Assembly (NCBI GenBank): GCA_005793645.1
Contig: SXRG01000013.1
Location: 1-14,307 of the forward strand
Source of the DNA: Burkholderiales bacterium
Lineage (GTDB): Bacteria; Pseudomonadota; Gammaproteobacteria; Burkholderiales; Thiobacillaceae
Direction of reading: 5' to 3'
Length of the DNA: 14,307 bases
Part shown: positions 13,094 through 14,307 of the stretch, piece by piece
How the letters are laid out: every line of letters begins with the position of its first letter
Position numbering within the stretch: the first letter of the stretch is position 1
Translations under genes and position numbers: made by a program
Notes under the pieces: generated by a model
Database searches by the model: none
Told to the model about the DNA's origin: nothing
What the model saw: the letters and a program-made list of their open reading frames with translations, nothing else

Positions 13094-14307
13094 ATGGCCG
13101 ATATGGAACTTACTGGCGCAGAGATTGTCGTGCGCTGCCTGCACGCAGAGGGCGTGAAACATGTCTTCGGCTATCCTGGCGGCGCCGTACTCAACATCTA
13201 CGACGAGATTTACAAACAGGCCGGCAAGAACGGCTGCTTTGAGCACATCTTGGTGCGTCATGAACAGGCGGCTGTGCATGCGGCAGATGCTTACGCACGC
13301 GCCACCGGTCAGGTCGGTGTGGCGCTGGTGACCTCCGGGCCGGGCGCGACCACTGCGGTCACCGGCATCGCCACGGCTTACATGGATTCGATTCCGATGG
13401 TGGTGATCACGGGCCAGGTACCGACTGCGGCGATCGGCATGGATGCATTCCAGGAGGTTGATACCGTCGGCATCACCCGGCCCTGCGTCAAGCACAATTT
13501 CCTGGTCAAGGATGTGCGCGATCTGGCCGAAACGATGAAAAAGGCCTTCTATATCGCAGCCACTGGCCGCCCCGGCCCGGTGGTGGTCGACATCCCCAAG
13601 GATGTGACGCAGCACACATGTCCCTTCGTCTACCCAGAAACGGTGACGATGCGCTCGTATAACCCGACCGGCAAGGGCCATCCTGGACAAATCAAGAAGG
13701 CCGCGCAGATGTTGCTGGAGGCCAAGCGCCCAATGCTGTATGTCGGCGGCGGCGCGGTGCTGAGCAATGGTTCAGAACAGGTGCGCCAGCTTGCGCGGAA
13801 ACTTGGTTTCCCGGTCGCCAGCACCTTGATGGGGCTGGGTGCATTTCCGGAGCCTGATCCGCAAAATCTGGGCATGCTGTGCATGCACGGAACTTACGAG
13901 GCCAACATGGCGATGCAACATTGCGATGTATTGCTGGCCATCGGTGCCCGTTTTGACGACCGTGTCATTGGTAACCCAAAGCATTTCAGTAAAGAGGCGC
14001 GGCGCATCATCCATATCGATGTTGATCCGTCGTCGATCTCCAAACGGGTGCGTGTGGATGTGCCCATCGTCGGCGCGGTGAATCATGTGCTGGACGAGAT
14101 TCTCAAACAGATAAACGACGCGCCCGATGCTGCGGCGCTGAAGGCATGGTGGGCGCAGATCGAGTTGTGGCGGGCACAGGACTGCCTCAAGTTTGACCGC
14201 AGCACGCCCGTGATCAAGCCGCAGGCGGTGATCGAGGCCTTATACAAGGTGACCGGCGGGGATGCGTTTGTGACCTCCGATGTCGGCCAGCACCAGATGT
14301 GGGCGGC
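13094..14307 (+). CDS. ilvI: Acetolactate synthase large subunit, 5' part (3' end off window)
   Basis: The first 404 codons of a ThDP- and FAD-dependent acetohydroxyacid synthase that makes acetolactate and acetohydroxybutyrate for valine, leucine and isoleucine. The start MADMELTGAEIVVRCL is close to E. coli IlvI. FGYPGGAVLNIYD is followed by VRHEQAAVHAADAYARATG with the catalytic Glu57. SGPGATTAVTGIATAYMDSIP, GQVPTAAIGMDAFQE, GRPGPVVVDIPKD and IGARFDDRVIGN are all as in biosynthetic AHAS rather than catabolic AlsS, and no stop interrupts the frame. The C-terminal ThDP-binding domain is entered (TSDVGQHQMWA) but cut. A small subunit (ilvH) would be expected downstream and cannot be seen. ilvB is an equally valid symbol. 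No strong ribosome binding site precedes the ATG. Confidence 0.94.
   Translation, partial: MADMELTGAEIVVRCLHAEGVKHVFGYPGGAVLNIYDEIYKQAGKNGCFEHILVRHEQAAVHAADAYARATGQVGVALVTSGPGATTAVTGIATAYMDSIPMVVITGQVPTAAIGMDAFQEVDTVGITRPCVKHNFLVKDVRDLAETMKKAFYIAATGRPGPVVVDIPKDVTQHTCPFVYPETVTMRSYNPTGKGHPGQIKKAAQMLLEAKRPMLYVGGGAVLSNGSEQVRQLARKLGFPVASTLMGLGAFPEPDPQNLGMLCMHGTYEANMAMQHCDVLLAIGARFDDRVIGNPKHFSKEARRIIHIDVDPSSISKRVRVDVPIVGAVNHVLDEILKQINDAPDAAALKAWWAQIELWRAQDCLKFDRSTPVIKPQAVIEALYKVTGGDAFVTSDVGQHQMWA

Noticed and set aside
13055..13690. 211-codon minus-strand frame opposite acetolactate synthase
   Set aside because: The plus strand encodes an unmistakable AHAS that is open to the window edge.

Overview
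The window is a compact, GC-rich chromosomal segment that looks like core housekeeping DNA from a gammaproteobacterium. The support is gene content and order. A cyaY gene is divergent from lptM-lysA; argH lies near hemC-hemD; a KPAA-rich histone-like gene sits close by; and yqgE-ruvX-pyrR-pyrB-pyrC' form one run. From memory, Pseudomonas and its relatives keep most of these genes in the same neighbourhoods. I cannot name a genus. A periplasmic thioredoxin-like gene next to argH is compatible with a deep-branching lineage such as the Chromatiales, but that is only inference. I see no mobile element, phage gene, CRISPR array, tRNA or rRNA.

Layout, left to right. (1) 1-196, minus: the start of a lysine/alanine/proline-rich histone H1-like protein built from a perfect 24-bp repeat and cut by the window edge. 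(2) 420-1794, minus: lptM (a small lipoprotein that helps assemble the LPS export pore) overlapping lysA (last step of lysine synthesis). (3) 1898-2212, plus: cyaY (frataxin). (4) 2222-4167, minus: a secreted CxxC thioredoxin-like protein followed by argH (last step of arginine synthesis). (5) 4262-6005, plus: hemC-hemD (tetrapyrrole synthesis). (6) 5989-7008, minus: a ferredoxin-FAD/NAD reductase of the AscD type. (7) 7021-11661, plus: an SDR-family protein, yqgE, ruvX, pyrR, pyrB and a catalytically dead dihydroorotase pyrC', tightly coupled. (8) 11658-12959, minus: a MazG-like pyrophosphohydrolase, a thioredoxin-fold [2Fe-2S] ferredoxin and an alpha/beta hydrolase. (9) 13094-14307, plus: the first two thirds of an acetolactate synthase large subunit (branched-chain amino acids), running off the window.

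The genes are mostly biosynthetic: lysine, arginine, haem, pyrimidine and valine/isoleucine. Packing is extreme. Several genes overlap by 4-17 bp, three tail-to-tail pairs have no room for a terminator, and one head-to-head pair has start codons only 12 bp apart.

The most notable observation is in argH. The residue that aligns with the catalytic serine of the fumarase/aspartase superfamily signature is isoleucine (Ile279), while every other catalytic residue I can place is intact. The pyrC' copy has lost all four metal-binding histidines, as expected for a structural partner of aspartate transcarbamoylase. I found no convincing new biological system here.
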